Positions 1 through 8,557 of a stretch of 64,000 nucleotides of DNA are shown here, piece after piece. The stretch covers positions 117,695-181,694 of the forward strand of contig NZ_MTHB01000027.1 in the NCBI RefSeq assembly GCF_002220365.1, written 5' to 3'. Source of the stretch: Caballeronia sordidicola (lineage in GTDB: Bacteria; Pseudomonadota; Gammaproteobacteria; Burkholderiales; Burkholderiaceae). Every line of letters begins with the position of its first letter. The first letter of the stretch is position 1. Both the position numbers and the translations under genes were made by a program. The notes beneath the pieces are model-generated. The model saw only the letters and a list, made by a program, of their open reading frames with translations, had not been told where the DNA came from and searched no databases.

Positions 1-230
1 GCCGAGTTGGGTGTGTCCTGACTGAACTGTGCGTTAGCTGAAGAAACGAACAACAGACAAGCGACGCCCGGAGCAAAAAGAATACGGTTCATTTGTGGCT
101 CGCTTGCATTGATGAGGCCCGTGATTTTCAGTCGCATGATCCGGTCGGATGGAAACACCATGGTTGCCGCAAACCGCGGCCGCTGACCCGGCTCATGATC
201 GTGACCAGAGCGACGTAATCAAAGCGTGAA

Positions 231-261
231 GAAAAAAACGGCCCACCCAAGAGGGCGGGCC
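231..261 (-). terminator. Rho-independent terminator, minus strand
   Basis: Read on the minus strand, a 9-bp stem (GGCCCGCCC with GGGTGGGCC, one G-U pair) and a four-base loop are followed by GTTTTTTTC. The seven-T run fixes the direction as minus, so some transcript from the right ends here. No secure gene lies immediately upstream on that strand. Confidence 0.7.
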
Positions 262-594
262 AAGCTGCAGTCACTTGCATCACTCACAACCGCGTCTTGG
301 GAGAAGACGCCCGTCGAGTGTATGCCGTGGTTGTCGTGGATGCGTTGCAAGTCTGCTTACATGCGTTACACCGCATGACAAGGGGTCCTTCAAAGTAGGA
401 GGAACAAGCCTTGCACATAGTTGGCGGCGCTGCCTGCCGCGGCCTGACAGGCAGCGTGATGAATGAAGCACATGGCATCCGGATAGCCGGATAGATTACA
501 AAATGCCGACATGAAACGAGTATTGAGTGAAGTTTGACTAGGGTCACCGAGTTGCGATCCGAGCTTAATTGAAGATTATTCACGTTCGATTCAC

Positions 595-642
595 ACTTGA
601 CTCACCACTTGACTCACCACTTGACTCACCCCTTAACTCACG
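595..642 (+). repeat. 12-bp tandem repeat, three exact copies plus one decayed
   Basis: ACTTGACTCACC occurs three times in a row (595-606, 607-618, 619-630), followed by the degenerate copy CCTTAACTCACG at 631-642. The repeat lies in non-coding sequence. It may be a slippage minisatellite or a set of helically phased protein sites; the sequence alone does not decide. Confidence 0.85.
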
Positions 643-911
643 TTAACCCTAGCGGTTTTTGGCACAAAAAATTGCGAAAAGTTGTTATCCAATTTGCTTT
701 CGAGCCGTTAACAAGGGGAATAGGTGGACAACCATCGACCGGCGGGAAACTCTTGGGACGCGTGATCGACGACATCATCAACCGTGAATGCCGGGGTTGA
801 GGCGTGTTGTTCAACGTCCGCCGATGTCGGCGTCTGTACTGCCTGTATATGAATAACTCGCTTTGTGAAGCCACTTCACTTTTTACCAGCCTCACACTTA
901 TGGAAAACACC

Positions 912-1052
912 ATGAAGAAAATTGCCATCACCCTTGCTCTCGCAGCGACAACGTTTTGCGCTATCGCCCCGGCCTACGCTGCGCCGTATCACCACCATCG
1001 CGAGTGCCACAAAGTGAGAGTGCATCACCATTGGGAAAATCGCTGCCATTGA
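912..1052 (+). CDS. Tiny exported His-rich peptide (46 aa)
   Basis: The 46-residue product has a clear Sec signal peptide (MKKIAITLALAATTF, cleavage after AYA near residue 23), leaving a mature peptide of only about 23 residues. That peptide has two His triplets, other His residues and two Cys (His-His-His-Arg-Glu-Cys, then His-His-His-Trp and a terminal Cys-His). The start at 912 is chosen because it opens the signal peptide; a longer frame from 804 would bury it. Similar short His-motif exported proteins are common in Burkholderia, some annotated only as HHHH-motif proteins. Metal binding is inferred from composition; no function is known to me. Confidence 0.6.
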   Translation: MKKIAITLALAATTFCAIAPAYAAPYHHHRECHKVRVHHHWENRCH

Positions 1053-1066
1053 TTGCGGGGAGCATT

Positions 1067-1105
1067 CCGGCTGATCGATGTGCCGGCTTGGCATCGATCA
1101 GCCGG
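1067..1105 (+). terminator. Perfect 14-bp inverted repeat after the His-rich peptide gene
   Basis: CCGGCTGATCGATG (1067-1080) and CATCGATCAGCCGG (1092-1105) pair perfectly around an 11-base loop, starting 14 bases after the stop of the small gene. There is no U tract behind it. It is a strong RNA 3-prime-end or stability hairpin rather than a textbook intrinsic terminator. Confidence 0.55.
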
Positions 1106-1169
1106 TTAAATCCGCGCCATCCACCGAGAGATATTCAAACTCTCCGGCATAGCGATTAAGCAGCTTTTG

Positions 1170-1205
1170 AAAAAGCCGTTCCGCATTTCGCCGGAACGGC
1201 TTTTT
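1170..1205. terminator. Bidirectional rho-independent terminator
   Basis: AAAAAGCCGTTCCG (1170-1183) pairs with CGGAACGGCTTTTT (1192-1205) around an eight-base loop. The A tract on one side and T tract on the other allow termination in both directions. It insulates the small exported gene from the diguanylate cyclase. The rest of 1206-1554 holds no supportable gene. Confidence 0.8.
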
Positions 1206-1554
1206 CGCATCCGGCATTTCACTGCGCAACGGGTATCTTGACGCTGTTGCATTGCAATGACAGCCTTGTCGGGCAAGCACCTTCCAGAAGAAAGATCGTC
1301 GCGCGCCACTGCGGAGCGAATAGAATAATTGCATGATGAATGGGTGCCGGGGTGCGCATCAAGGAACTGGACCAATCAGGCAGATCAAAAGGTGGGACGT
1401 GCAAGCCAGGCATTGACTGATTGCATGGGTGACGTCGGCTTTAGGGAAACCGTCCCGCAAGCGGGAGAATCGATCGGCGAAGTGCAAACAGGCGTGGGTC
1501 GGCTTGGGTCCGATAAGCGCCAGACAATAGCGCCTTAGCGTTGGAAGCCTTCGA

Positions 1555-3087
1555 ATGTTAAAAAAACCGACTATTTTCTTTCGGCTAAGAGCGGCTTTAG
1601 CACGCCATCCGAATGCAATAGGTCTAGGTAGCATCGCTTTCTCAGTGATCGTGTTCGGGTTCGCCCTGGCTGTTCTAGTGCAGGCGCGTCAGGACGCGAC
1701 CGCTCGCGCCGTCGAGAATGCGGACAACCTCGCGCGGGTCATTGAACATGACATCACCTACACCTCCCAACTCACGGACCTTTCCATCCAGGCGGCCGTG
1801 GACGGCGCACAAGACGCAGATGTCATGCGGTTGCCGGACCACCTGAGGCGGGAACTTCTCTTCGACAGATCCGCTACCGCCAGCCAGTACATAGGCTCGT
1901 TGCTGTGCCTTGATTCGCGGGGCAAGATCATTGTGGATTCCACAAGCGTGGTTCCACGCAGCGTGAATCTGGCCGATCGCACATGGTTCACCGTTCATCG
2001 CGACAATCCAAAGCTGGGGCTGTTTGTCAGCCGTCCACTCCAGTCGCGCCTCAATCCCGGCGAGGTCGATCTCATGTTCAGCCGGCGCGTGAACCATCCT
2101 GATGGCTCGTTCGCCGGTGTGGTGGTGGCGGCCTTTCGCCTCGACTACTTCCAGAACCTGCTGTCGGGCGTCAAGCTGGGCCCCGGGGGGAACATTACGC
2201 TCTTGCAGGATGACGGCCATGTGATCCTACGTTATCCGAATGATGGAACCCCGGTTGACGAGAACTTCAGCGGTAGAAAAAATTTCGAGCGGTTCAGGCA
2301 GACGCATGAGACGTCGTTCCTCGGCACGTCCGGGAAAGACGGAAAGGAGCGGCTCTACAACTTTCGCAGATTCGACAAGCTGAAAATGATCGTGATCATT
2401 GCGCCCGCGGCCCGTTACGTGTTCGCGGACTGGACGAGCCGGGCGTGGTACATCGGCATTGTCACCGCGCTGCTGATCGTCGGTATGTTGTTCGCAGCGC
2501 AGCTTCTCTCGGTGGAATTCCGGCACAGGCTGGTCGTGGAGCAGCAGTTACGCGACATGACGCGTATCGACGGGCTGACGGGTCTCAGTAACCGGCGCAG
2601 TCTGGACGATCGTCTCATGCTCGAATGGCACCGCGCGAAACGCTCGGGAAAACCATTGGCGCTATTGTTCGTGGATATCGACCGGTTTAAACGCTACAAC
2701 GACACGTACGGTCATCAGGCCGGTGACGATGCGTTGACCGCCGTGGCACAGGCGATCGCGCGCAACAGCCAGCGGCCGGGCGATATCGCTGCTCGCTTCG
2801 GGGGCGAGGAGTTTGTCGTCGTGCTGCCGGAGACCGACGGTGCGGCGGCGGCTGTGGTTGCAGCCGCTATCCACGCGGCTGTGCGTGGACTGGCTATCGA
2901 ACACAACGGGAGCGAACATGGGGTTATCACGGTGAGCATTGGCGTGGCGTGTACAGACACCGAAGAGGTGACCGACGCGCTTGGGCTCATCAAGGTGGCA
3001 GACCAGGCCGTGTATCGGGCGAAGGCCTCAGGCAGAAACCAAACCAGCATGGCCGAGCCATTCGGCGGAGCGGCCGTTACGACCTAG
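1555..3087 (+). CDS. Membrane diguanylate cyclase with extracytoplasmic sensor domain
   Basis: This 510-residue protein should make cyclic di-GMP from two GTP. Transmembrane helix 1 lies at about residues 21-44 and helix 2 at about 295-318. Between them is a periplasmic region of about 250 residues typical of PDC/dCache ligand sensors. The cytoplasmic GGDEF domain covers about 335-500. The active-site loop is Gly-Gly-Glu-Glu-Phe at 416-420, an intact catalytic variant. An RxxD product-inhibition site (Arg407-Asp410) sits exactly five residues before it. No EAL domain is present. The gene stands alone, so its signal and target cannot be read from context. It could feed the NfrB-type c-di-GMP target at 41.0 kb, but that is inference. 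Confidence 0.93.
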   Translation: MLKKPTIFFRLRAALARHPNAIGLGSIAFSVIVFGFALAVLVQARQDATARAVENADNLARVIEHDITYTSQLTDLSIQAAVDGAQDADVMRLPDHLRRELLFDRSATASQYIGSLLCLDSRGKIIVDSTSVVPRSVNLADRTWFTVHRDNPKLGLFVSRPLQSRLNPGEVDLMFSRRVNHPDGSFAGVVVAAFRLDYFQNLLSGVKLGPGGNITLLQDDGHVILRYPNDGTPVDENFSGRKNFERFRQTHETSFLGTSGKDGKERLYNFRRFDKLKMIVIIAPAARYVFADWTSRAWYIGIVTALLIVGMLFAAQLLSVEFRHRLVVEQQLRDMTRIDGLTGLSNRRSLDDRLMLEWHRAKRSGKPLALLFVDIDRFKRYNDTYGHQAGDDALTAVAQAIARNSQRPGDIAARFGGEEFVVVLPETDGAAAAVVAAAIHAAVRGLAIEHNGSEHGVITVSIGVACTDTEEVTDALGLIKVADQAVYRAKASGRNQTSMAEPFGGAAVTT

Positions 3088-3187
3088 GCCGGATTTGAAT
3101 GCCCACGGCTTCATGCAAGGCGCGCATCAGGTGTGACCACCACCAGTACGCGACCTCAGGCTGATAGTAACAGCGCGCGCTCTGGCG

Positions 3188-3211
3188 TTCGATTGGCGGG
3201 TTCCAATCGAA
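3188..3211. repeat. 9-bp perfect inverted repeat
   Basis: TTCGATTGG and CCAATCGAA pair around a six-base loop between the convergent ends of the cyclase gene and the His/Ala-rich gene. It may serve as a transcript-end hairpin for either gene; no T tract follows it. Confidence 0.4.
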
Positions 3212-3289
3212 GAGGCTAGAGCGGTGATGGTGTCCCTTATGTTGCTGCCGCTTAGTTGCCCGCGGCAACATCCTTTCAAAACCGCGCTC

Positions 3290-3763
3290 TCAGGCCGCGC
3301 CGGTGACCGGGGTTTTGTCACGGGTTGACGTGACATGCTGTCTGGCCGCCTCGTTGCCATGAGACAGCGCGCGCACGGCAAGGGAAAACGCTAACTGGGT
3401 GTCGTGAGCGACAGCGCTACGGTCATCGTCGAAGAGTTTGGCCGCGTGGCGCAAATGCTGCGCCGCTTGTCCATGGAGCTCCGCGGCGGCTGCGTGATGC
3501 TGCGCTGCGGTGGTGCTGTGTTCAGCGGAACCCGTTGGCGGAGGCAATACTGTCGACGCACCCGCATTGTGTTTGACGACGTTGTTGGCTTCGTCTATGG
3601 CGTGAAGCGCATAACCATGTGCCATGACCGCCTGATGGGCGGCGTGGTCGTAGTCCTTGCCCGCTCCGAAATGGTGTGACGCCTCGCGGTGAAATCGCGC
3701 GGCCTGCTCGTGATGCGACGCTGCGGCTTCGAGATGTCCCTTTTTACTTTGTTTTGTGTTCAT
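3290..3763 (-). CDS. His/Ala-rich helical repeat protein of unknown function
   Basis: The 157-residue product starts at 3763, where an AGGAGGAGC ribosome site sits just ahead of ATG; in-frame codons further upstream lack this. It has no signal peptide. The chain is built of imperfect His/Ala helical repeats of the form Ala-x-x-His-His-x-x-Ala-Ala-x-x-His (about residues 10-35 and 85-125) joined by an Ala/Gly/Pro linker. The repeats resemble amphipathic or metal-binding helices. I recognise similar unnamed proteins from Burkholderia and rhizobia but no assigned domain. The gene stands alone, convergent with the cyclase. Cytoplasmic location and metal or stress-related binding are guesses. Confidence 0.65.
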   Translation of the reverse strand: MNTKQSKKGHLEAAASHHEQAARFHREASHHFGAGKDYDHAAHQAVMAHGYALHAIDEANNVVKHNAGASTVLPPPTGSAEHSTTAAQHHAAAAELHGQAAQHLRHAAKLFDDDRSAVAHDTQLAFSLAVRALSHGNEAARQHVTSTRDKTPVTGAA

Positions 3764-3961
3764 GGCTGCTCCTCCTGTACAACTTGTCCGACTTCGACGT
3801 TTGACCCGTCGCATGATCCACGCAACAGGCCGGAACCTATCCAATGAATTTACGCTTCTTCGGTTCCGGGAGGTTTTTTTTCGGCAGGCGGGTGCGCTCT
3901 TGGTGTGGCTTATCCGTAAGCCGGTCTGCAGCGAAGCACGCTGGCTTTCATCTAACAGCCG

Positions 3962-5254
3962 TCAGGAAAGCGCATCGAGAAAGCCGTACCACGCCACGCC
4001 CGCACTGATATAGATGCGCTGCAGCGCATGAAGAGGGATCGGCTTGATTGACGTGGGCGGCAGGGGCAGTCCCTGTGCCGCGCCGCTCATGAACGCGGCC
4101 AGGTGTTTGCCCAGGGTGGTCGCCATCGCGATGCCGCGCCCGTTGTAACCCAGGGCAATCGTCAAGCCCTCGGCAGGCGTGTGCACATGCGGCAGGAAGT
4201 CCCGTGTAATGGCGATGCGTCCCGCCCATCGGAATTCAAAGTCGATGCCTGCGAGTTGCGGATACATCAACCGCGCTGCGCGTTCAAGATGCGACCAATC
4301 AGCAGCAGTGCGCGGATCGCGGAAGGGACCGCGGCCCCCCATCAGCAAGCGGCCTGCGGCGTCCTTGCGGAAATACAGCAGGAGTCGCCGCGAGTCCGAC
4401 GCGACTTCGCGTCCAGGCAGCACGGTCGCTGAGATATCGTCGGGTAAAGGCCGGGTTGCGACAATGAAACTGTTCGCCGCGATCACAGATTGTGCGAGGC
4501 CGGGCCAAAGCGAATCGGTATAACCGTTGGTCGCGAGCAGCACCTGTTTCGCATCGATGACAACGCCGCCCGCACATCGCACACGCCAACCGCCGGAACT
4601 CTGTTCGAGCGCGACCGCGCGCGTGGCGCCATGAATGGCGGCGCCCGCTGCCTTCGCCGCACGCGCCAGTCCACGCGCATAACTCAGCGGCTGCACGCTG
4701 CCGGCACGTTTGTCGATCCAGCCGCCTACGAAGGTTTCAGTGCCGAGACGCTTCGAGACCTGCGTGCGGTCAAGTAGTTCGACCGGTGCACCACGCGCTT
4801 CCCACTGCCGCGCGCGGGCGTGCAGCGTGCCGAGCAGCTTGTCGGAATGCGTGGGCTGAATCCAGCCATTGCGGGTGGCATCGCATTGGATCTGGTGGCG
4901 TTCAATCAGGTCGAAGACCGTGTCCGCGGCGCTGCCCGCGATCTGCGCGAGGGCATCACCATCGCGTGAACCATATCGGCGGATGAGTTCATCCGGATCG
5001 TATTTCAGCCCCGGGATCACCTGGCCGCCGTTGCGGCCGGACGCGCCCCAGCCCGGTTCGTTCGCATCGATCACGCAGACTTTCAACCCATGCGCGGCAA
5101 GATGCAATGCGCTCGACAGACCCGTATAACCCGCCCCGACAATCAGCACATCGGTTTTGACGGAGGTGTCGAGCGAAGGCGTATCGACGGACGGTTCCGC
5201 AGTCGCGGCCCACAGAGAGGGCGGCAACGCTCGTGCAACTTCAACAAGGCTCAT
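3962..5254 (-). CDS. FAD-dependent oxidoreductase, PuuB/OrdL-like amine oxidase
   Basis: The 430-residue flavoprotein belongs to the DAO (D-amino acid oxidase-like) family. The FAD-binding Rossmann motif VGAGYTGLSSALHLA is at about residues 37-51. The GASGRNGG segment, typical of gamma-glutamylputrescine oxidase relatives, follows at about 70-77. A conserved C-terminal FAD-contact region (GYNGRGIAMATTLGK) is near 380. The enzyme probably oxidises an amine or amino acid with release of H2O2. It lies nine bases behind the ABC ATPase gene and closes the operon, so it probably acts on the imported substrate. The exact substrate is not deducible; a polyamine or an N-methyl or unusual amino acid is plausible. 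Confidence 0.85.
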   Translation of the reverse strand: MSLVEVARALPPSLWAATAEPSVDTPSLDTSVKTDVLIVGAGYTGLSSALHLAAHGLKVCVIDANEPGWGASGRNGGQVIPGLKYDPDELIRRYGSRDGDALAQIAGSAADTVFDLIERHQIQCDATRNGWIQPTHSDKLLGTLHARARQWEARGAPVELLDRTQVSKRLGTETFVGGWIDKRAGSVQPLSYARGLARAAKAAGAAIHGATRAVALEQSSGGWRVRCAGGVVIDAKQVLLATNGYTDSLWPGLAQSVIAANSFIVATRPLPDDISATVLPGREVASDSRRLLLYFRKDAAGRLLMGGRGPFRDPRTAADWSHLERAARLMYPQLAGIDFEFRWAGRIAITRDFLPHVHTPAEGLTIALGYNGRGIAMATTLGKHLAAFMSGAAQGLPLPPTSIKPIPLHALQRIYISAGVAWYGFLDALS

Positions 5255-5263
5255 GTTGGATAT

Positions 5264-6010
5264 TCAGGTCGAAGGCGCGTCGGAGGAGGTGAGTACCCGG
5301 CGCAGGAAATCGCGTGTGCGAGGATGTTGCGGACGTTCGAGCAGATCGGCTGCGGCGCCTTCCTCGCATATCGTGCCGTCGTAGAGAAAGCACACCCTGT
5401 CCGCCACCTCGCGCGCAAAACTCATTTCGTGCGTGACGACGATCATGGTCATGCCGTCATAGGCGAGTTGGCGCATGACGTTCAGTACCTCGCCGACCAG
5501 CTCCGGATCGAGCGCGGAAGTAGGCTCGTCGAAGAGGATGGCCTTGGGTTCCATGGCGAGCGCGCGGGCGATCGCCACGCGTTGCTGCTGGCCGCCCGAT
5601 AATTCCGACGGATAGGCATCCATACGATGCCCGAGCCCGACCTTGTCGAGCAGATGGCGCGCCTTTTCGCGGGCTTGCACACGGCCTTCCTTTTTCACGA
5701 ACACCGGACCCTCGCAGACATTTTCCAGGGCGGTACGGTGCGGCCATAAGTTGAAACGCTGGAACACCATGCCCACTTGCATGCGCAAATCGTGAATGTG
5801 TTTCGAACGGGCATCGACTGCATTGCCATCCACGGTGATCGTGCCGGCGTCATGCATTTCCAGGCCGTTGATGCAACGCAGGAGCGTCGATTTACCCGAC
5901 CCCGACGGCCCGATCAGACAGACCACCTGACCCGCTTCAACGTTGAGGCTGACGCCCTTCAGCACTTCCTGATCGTGGAAGCGTTTATGAATCGATTCAA
6001 CCTTGATCAT
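5264..6010 (-). CDS. Polar amino acid ABC transporter ATP-binding protein
   Basis: The 248-residue ATPase powers uptake by the permease encoded just upstream. It has Walker [10 protein letters not shown] (about residues 34-42), signature LSGGQQQR (about 137-144) and Walker [12 protein letters not shown], and belongs to the GlnQ/HisP subfamily. The start ATG overlaps the permease stop by four bases, implying translational coupling. With a single permease and a family 3 binding protein it forms a complete importer next to an FAD amine oxidase. Confidence 0.93.
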   Translation of the reverse strand: MIKVESIHKRFHDQEVLKGVSLNVEAGQVVCLIGPSGSGKSTLLRCINGLEMHDAGTITVDGNAVDARSKHIHDLRMQVGMVFQRFNLWPHRTALENVCEGPVFVKKEGRVQAREKARHLLDKVGLGHRMDAYPSELSGGQQQRVAIARALAMEPKAILFDEPTSALDPELVGEVLNVMRQLAYDGMTMIVVTHEMSFAREVADRVCFLYDGTICEEGAAADLLERPQHPRTRDFLRRVLTSSDAPST

Positions 6011-6663
6011 CGTTTCCCCTTGAGGCCGAGGCGGCGTTCGAGGCGGCGTAAGCCATAGACGAGCGGCAGGCTGAGCGCGAGATAAAGCAACGCAACCAGC
6101 GTGAATACCGTCATGTTCTGGAAAGTCGACGATGCGATCAACTGCCCGGCACGCGTCATCTCAGCAACCGTAATGGTGGATGCGAGCGACGAGTCCTTCA
6201 GCATCATCACGAGTGTGTTGCCGTAGGACGGCAGTGAGATCTTGAACGCCTGCGGCAGCACCACGCGCCGCATGATCAAGGCGCCGCGCATGCCGATGGA
6301 TTGCGCGGCCTCTATCTGCCCATGATCGATCGCCTGGATACCCGCTCGAAAATTCTCGGCCTGATACACGGAATAGGCGATGCCAAGTCCGATAAAACCG
6401 GCCTGGAAGGCTGACAAGCTCACGCCGAGATCGGGCAATACGAAGTAGATATAAAAGAGCTGGACGATGATCGGCAGACCGCGGATCACGTTGATGAACG
6501 TCGCCGCCGCGTGCGAGGCGAACTTGTTCGACGACACGCGCATCAGCGCCAGCAGGAGTCCGAGCAGCGTGCTCAGGATGAACGAGCAGAAGGTGATCTC
6601 GATCGTGACGATCGCGCCTTTCAGCAGGATCGGCAGGAACTCGATGGCGTTCTGGAAGAACAT
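6007..6663 (-). CDS. Polar amino acid ABC transporter permease
   Basis: The 218-residue inner-membrane protein has the His/Glu/Gln/Arg/opine permease fold, with about five transmembrane helices. The cytoplasmic EAA loop that docks the ATPase is visible around residues 120-150 (the stretch with [11 protein letters not shown]). Only one permease gene is present, so the transporter presumably uses a homodimer. It is the second gene of the operon, 31 bases after the binding-protein gene. Confidence 0.92.
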   Translation of the reverse strand: MFFQNAIEFLPILLKGAIVTIEITFCSFILSTLLGLLLALMRVSSNKFASHAAATFINVIRGLPIIVQLFYIYFVLPDLGVSLSAFQAGFIGLGIAYSVYQAENFRAGIQAIDHGQIEAAQSIGMRGALIMRRVVLPQAFKISLPSYGNTLVMMLKDSSLASTITVAEMTRAGQLIASSTFQNMTVFTLVALLYLALSLPLVYGLRRLERRLGLKGKR

Positions 6664-6694
6664 GGCTTCTATCCTCTCTGTGCCGAGGACGTTT

Positions 6695-7462
6695 TTATTC
6701 CACCTGCCACTTCTTGATGATCTGCATCAGGGTGCCGTCCGCCTTGATCTTCTTGATGCCTGCGTTCAACTGGTCGAGCGTGGCGGTGTCGCCCTTGCGT
6801 ACCACGAAGCACACCTGGCCCACCACTTCCGGCTGATACTCGGTGACCAGTCGCAATTGCGGATTCGGGTTGTGCTGAAGCTGGTAAGCAATGATCGGAT
6901 GGTCGCCGAAGCCAGCCTTGATGCGTCCGAGCGCGACGTCGCGCATGATATCGGCGACGGAATCGTAGGTGCGCACTTCCTTGAAAATGCCTTTCTTGTT
7001 CAGTGCGTCGACAAACGCCGTACCTACTTGAGCGCCTACCACTTCGCCTTTGAGCGAGTCCATTGACGGATATTTACCGGTATCGTCGGCGCGAACGATG
7101 AGGCCTTCGCCATACGAATAAACCGTGTCCGAGAAGTCGACGACCTGCTGGCGTGCCGGCGTCTTCAGCATGGCAGCCGAAATGATGTCGATCTTCTTCG
7201 TGGTCAGCGAAGGAATTAGTGAGGAGAACGTGGTTTGTTCGATACTGACGTCAAAGCCTGATGCCTTGCCGGTTGCCGTGATGGCGTCGACCAGCAAGCC
7301 CTGAATCGAGTTGGACTTGACGTCGAGGAACGTGAACGGCACACCTGTGGCCGTCGCGCCGACCGTATAAGTGGGGGCGGCGGCCATCGACCGCGCCGGA
7401 GCGCCCGTGAGCAGCAATCCCGTTACAAAGACACAGGCGAAACGTCTGACGAACTTGAACAT
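6695..7462 (-). CDS. Periplasmic amino-acid-type substrate-binding protein
   Basis: The 255-residue product has a Sec signal peptide (cleavage after SMA near residue 27) and a family 3 solute-binding domain. ATG 7462 is preferred over the in-frame GTG at 7474 because GGAGAG lies just ahead of it. It is the first gene of the importer operon (binding protein, permease, ATPase, FAD oxidase) and is divergent from the IclR regulator. A ligand of amino acid, opine or polyamine-conjugate type is likely; the sequence does not say which. Confidence 0.9.
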   Translation of the reverse strand: MFKFVRRFACVFVTGLLLTGAPARSMAAAPTYTVGATATGVPFTFLDVKSNSIQGLLVDAITATGKASGFDVSIEQTTFSSLIPSLTTKKIDIISAAMLKTPARQQVVDFSDTVYSYGEGLIVRADDTGKYPSMDSLKGEVVGAQVGTAFVDALNKKGIFKEVRTYDSVADIMRDVALGRIKAGFGDHPIIAYQLQHNPNPQLRLVTEYQPEVVGQVCFVVRKGDTATLDQLNAGIKKIKADGTLMQIIKKWQVE

Positions 7463-7548
7463 GAGGCTCTCCACTTATTGGGAAGGATCGATTTAAGAAT
7501 CGTTAAATGATGTTTTTCGTATCTTATTCGAGTCAAAAAAATCGTCAA

Positions 7549-7573
7549 TCGAAATATGCGTATCGATATTCGA
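7549..7573. promoter_or_regulatory. Imperfect palindrome in the divergent IclR/importer promoter region
   Basis: TCGAAATAT (7549-7557) and ATATTCGA (7566-7573) form a near-palindrome in the AT-rich gap between the divergent binding-protein and IclR genes. The position suits an operator for the adjacent IclR protein. The assignment is inferred from position and symmetry only. Confidence 0.35.
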
Positions 7574-7628
7574 TATGGTAGTGTTACATCATGAGCTCGA
7601 GGCTTGAGCCAAACAATTGGGTAAATCC

Positions 7629-8462
7629 ATGAACCGAAACAAACCCGTCCTTCAAGCGGACGTGCCTGCAATGGCTGGTGATTCGCCAGATACGCCGGAT
7701 GCGCTGTTTAATCAGTCGTTGGAAAAGGGCATAGCGGTGTTGCGAGCGTTCAGTGCGCAGCGGCGCACGATGACTTTGCCGGAGGTGGCGCAGGCCACCT
7801 CCATCACCAAGAGTTCGGCGCAGCGGATGATCTACACGTTGGAAAAGCTGGGGTATGTGAAGAAGCATCCACGCACGAAGCGTTACCAGCTTGCGGTGAA
7901 GGCGATGCAGATTGGCTTCAACTATCTGGCCGCGGATACGTTGATTGATGTTGCCAATCCATTCTTGTCGGAGTTGACGAATGTAACGGGGGAGACGACC
8001 AACCTGACGGAGCCGGACGGGCTCGATATGGTTTATGTCGCGCGCTTTGTGTGTACGAAATTCTTGCCGATCCACATGCCTATCGGCAGTCGCATTCCGA
8101 TGTATTGCACGGCGTCAGGGCGGGCTTATCTGGCAGCGTTGCCGGAGGATGAGTCACGTATGCTTCTTGAACGAAGTGAGCGTGTTGTGCACACGCAGTA
8201 CACCGTGACGGATCTAGGCGAGATCGACGCCCGGCTGGCGCAAGGGAGGCTGAGCGGTTATGCGTCGAACAGGGAAGAGTTGTTTATCGGCGACATGACG
8301 ATTGCAGCGGCCGTGGTCGACGGGGAACGGCGGCCAGTGGGATCGGTGCATGTTGTAGCGCCCACGAGTCGCTGGACGCTCGCCGAAGCGGAGCAGCGCC
8401 TGGCACCGGCAGTGATTGATTGCGCTCGCGGAATCAGCAATTCGATCCGTACGCTAGGATAG
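7629..8462 (+). CDS. IclR-family transcriptional regulator
   Basis: This 277-residue protein has an N-terminal winged helix-turn-helix (about residues 25-80, including TLPEVAQATSITKSSAQR) and a C-terminal IclR effector domain of the PcaU/PobR type (about 90-270). ATG 7629 follows the divergent promoter; an in-frame TTG at 7617 has no better ribosome site. It is transcribed away from the ABC importer/FAD oxidase operon, so it most likely controls that operon in response to the imported compound or a breakdown product. Confidence 0.9.
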   Translation: MNRNKPVLQADVPAMAGDSPDTPDALFNQSLEKGIAVLRAFSAQRRTMTLPEVAQATSITKSSAQRMIYTLEKLGYVKKHPRTKRYQLAVKAMQIGFNYLAADTLIDVANPFLSELTNVTGETTNLTEPDGLDMVYVARFVCTKFLPIHMPIGSRIPMYCTASGRAYLAALPEDESRMLLERSERVVHTQYTVTDLGEIDARLAQGRLSGYASNREELFIGDMTIAAAVVDGERRPVGSVHVVAPTSRWTLAEAEQRLAPAVIDCARGISNSIRTLG

Positions 8463-8557
8463 ATTTTTCGTTCGCACTCCTCCAACTGAACCCCTTGGCC
8501 GGGTGCGAACGAACCCAACGAAACCAACCCAACGAAACCGACGACAGCACGCCTTCT

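Larger units (their letters stand above)
1..911. other. Long stretch without a convincing gene
   Basis: I see no reading frame here with the strong GC3 bias of the neighbouring genes. The stretch holds a minus-strand terminator near 231-261 and a 12-bp tandem repeat at 595-642. Short frames on both strands between 275 and 930 overlap one another and lack recognisable domains. One minus-strand frame ends 20 bases before the terminator and contains paired Cys-x-x-Cys motifs, but its codon use is unlike the neighbours. A small RNA upstream of the terminator is equally possible. Confidence 0.5.
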
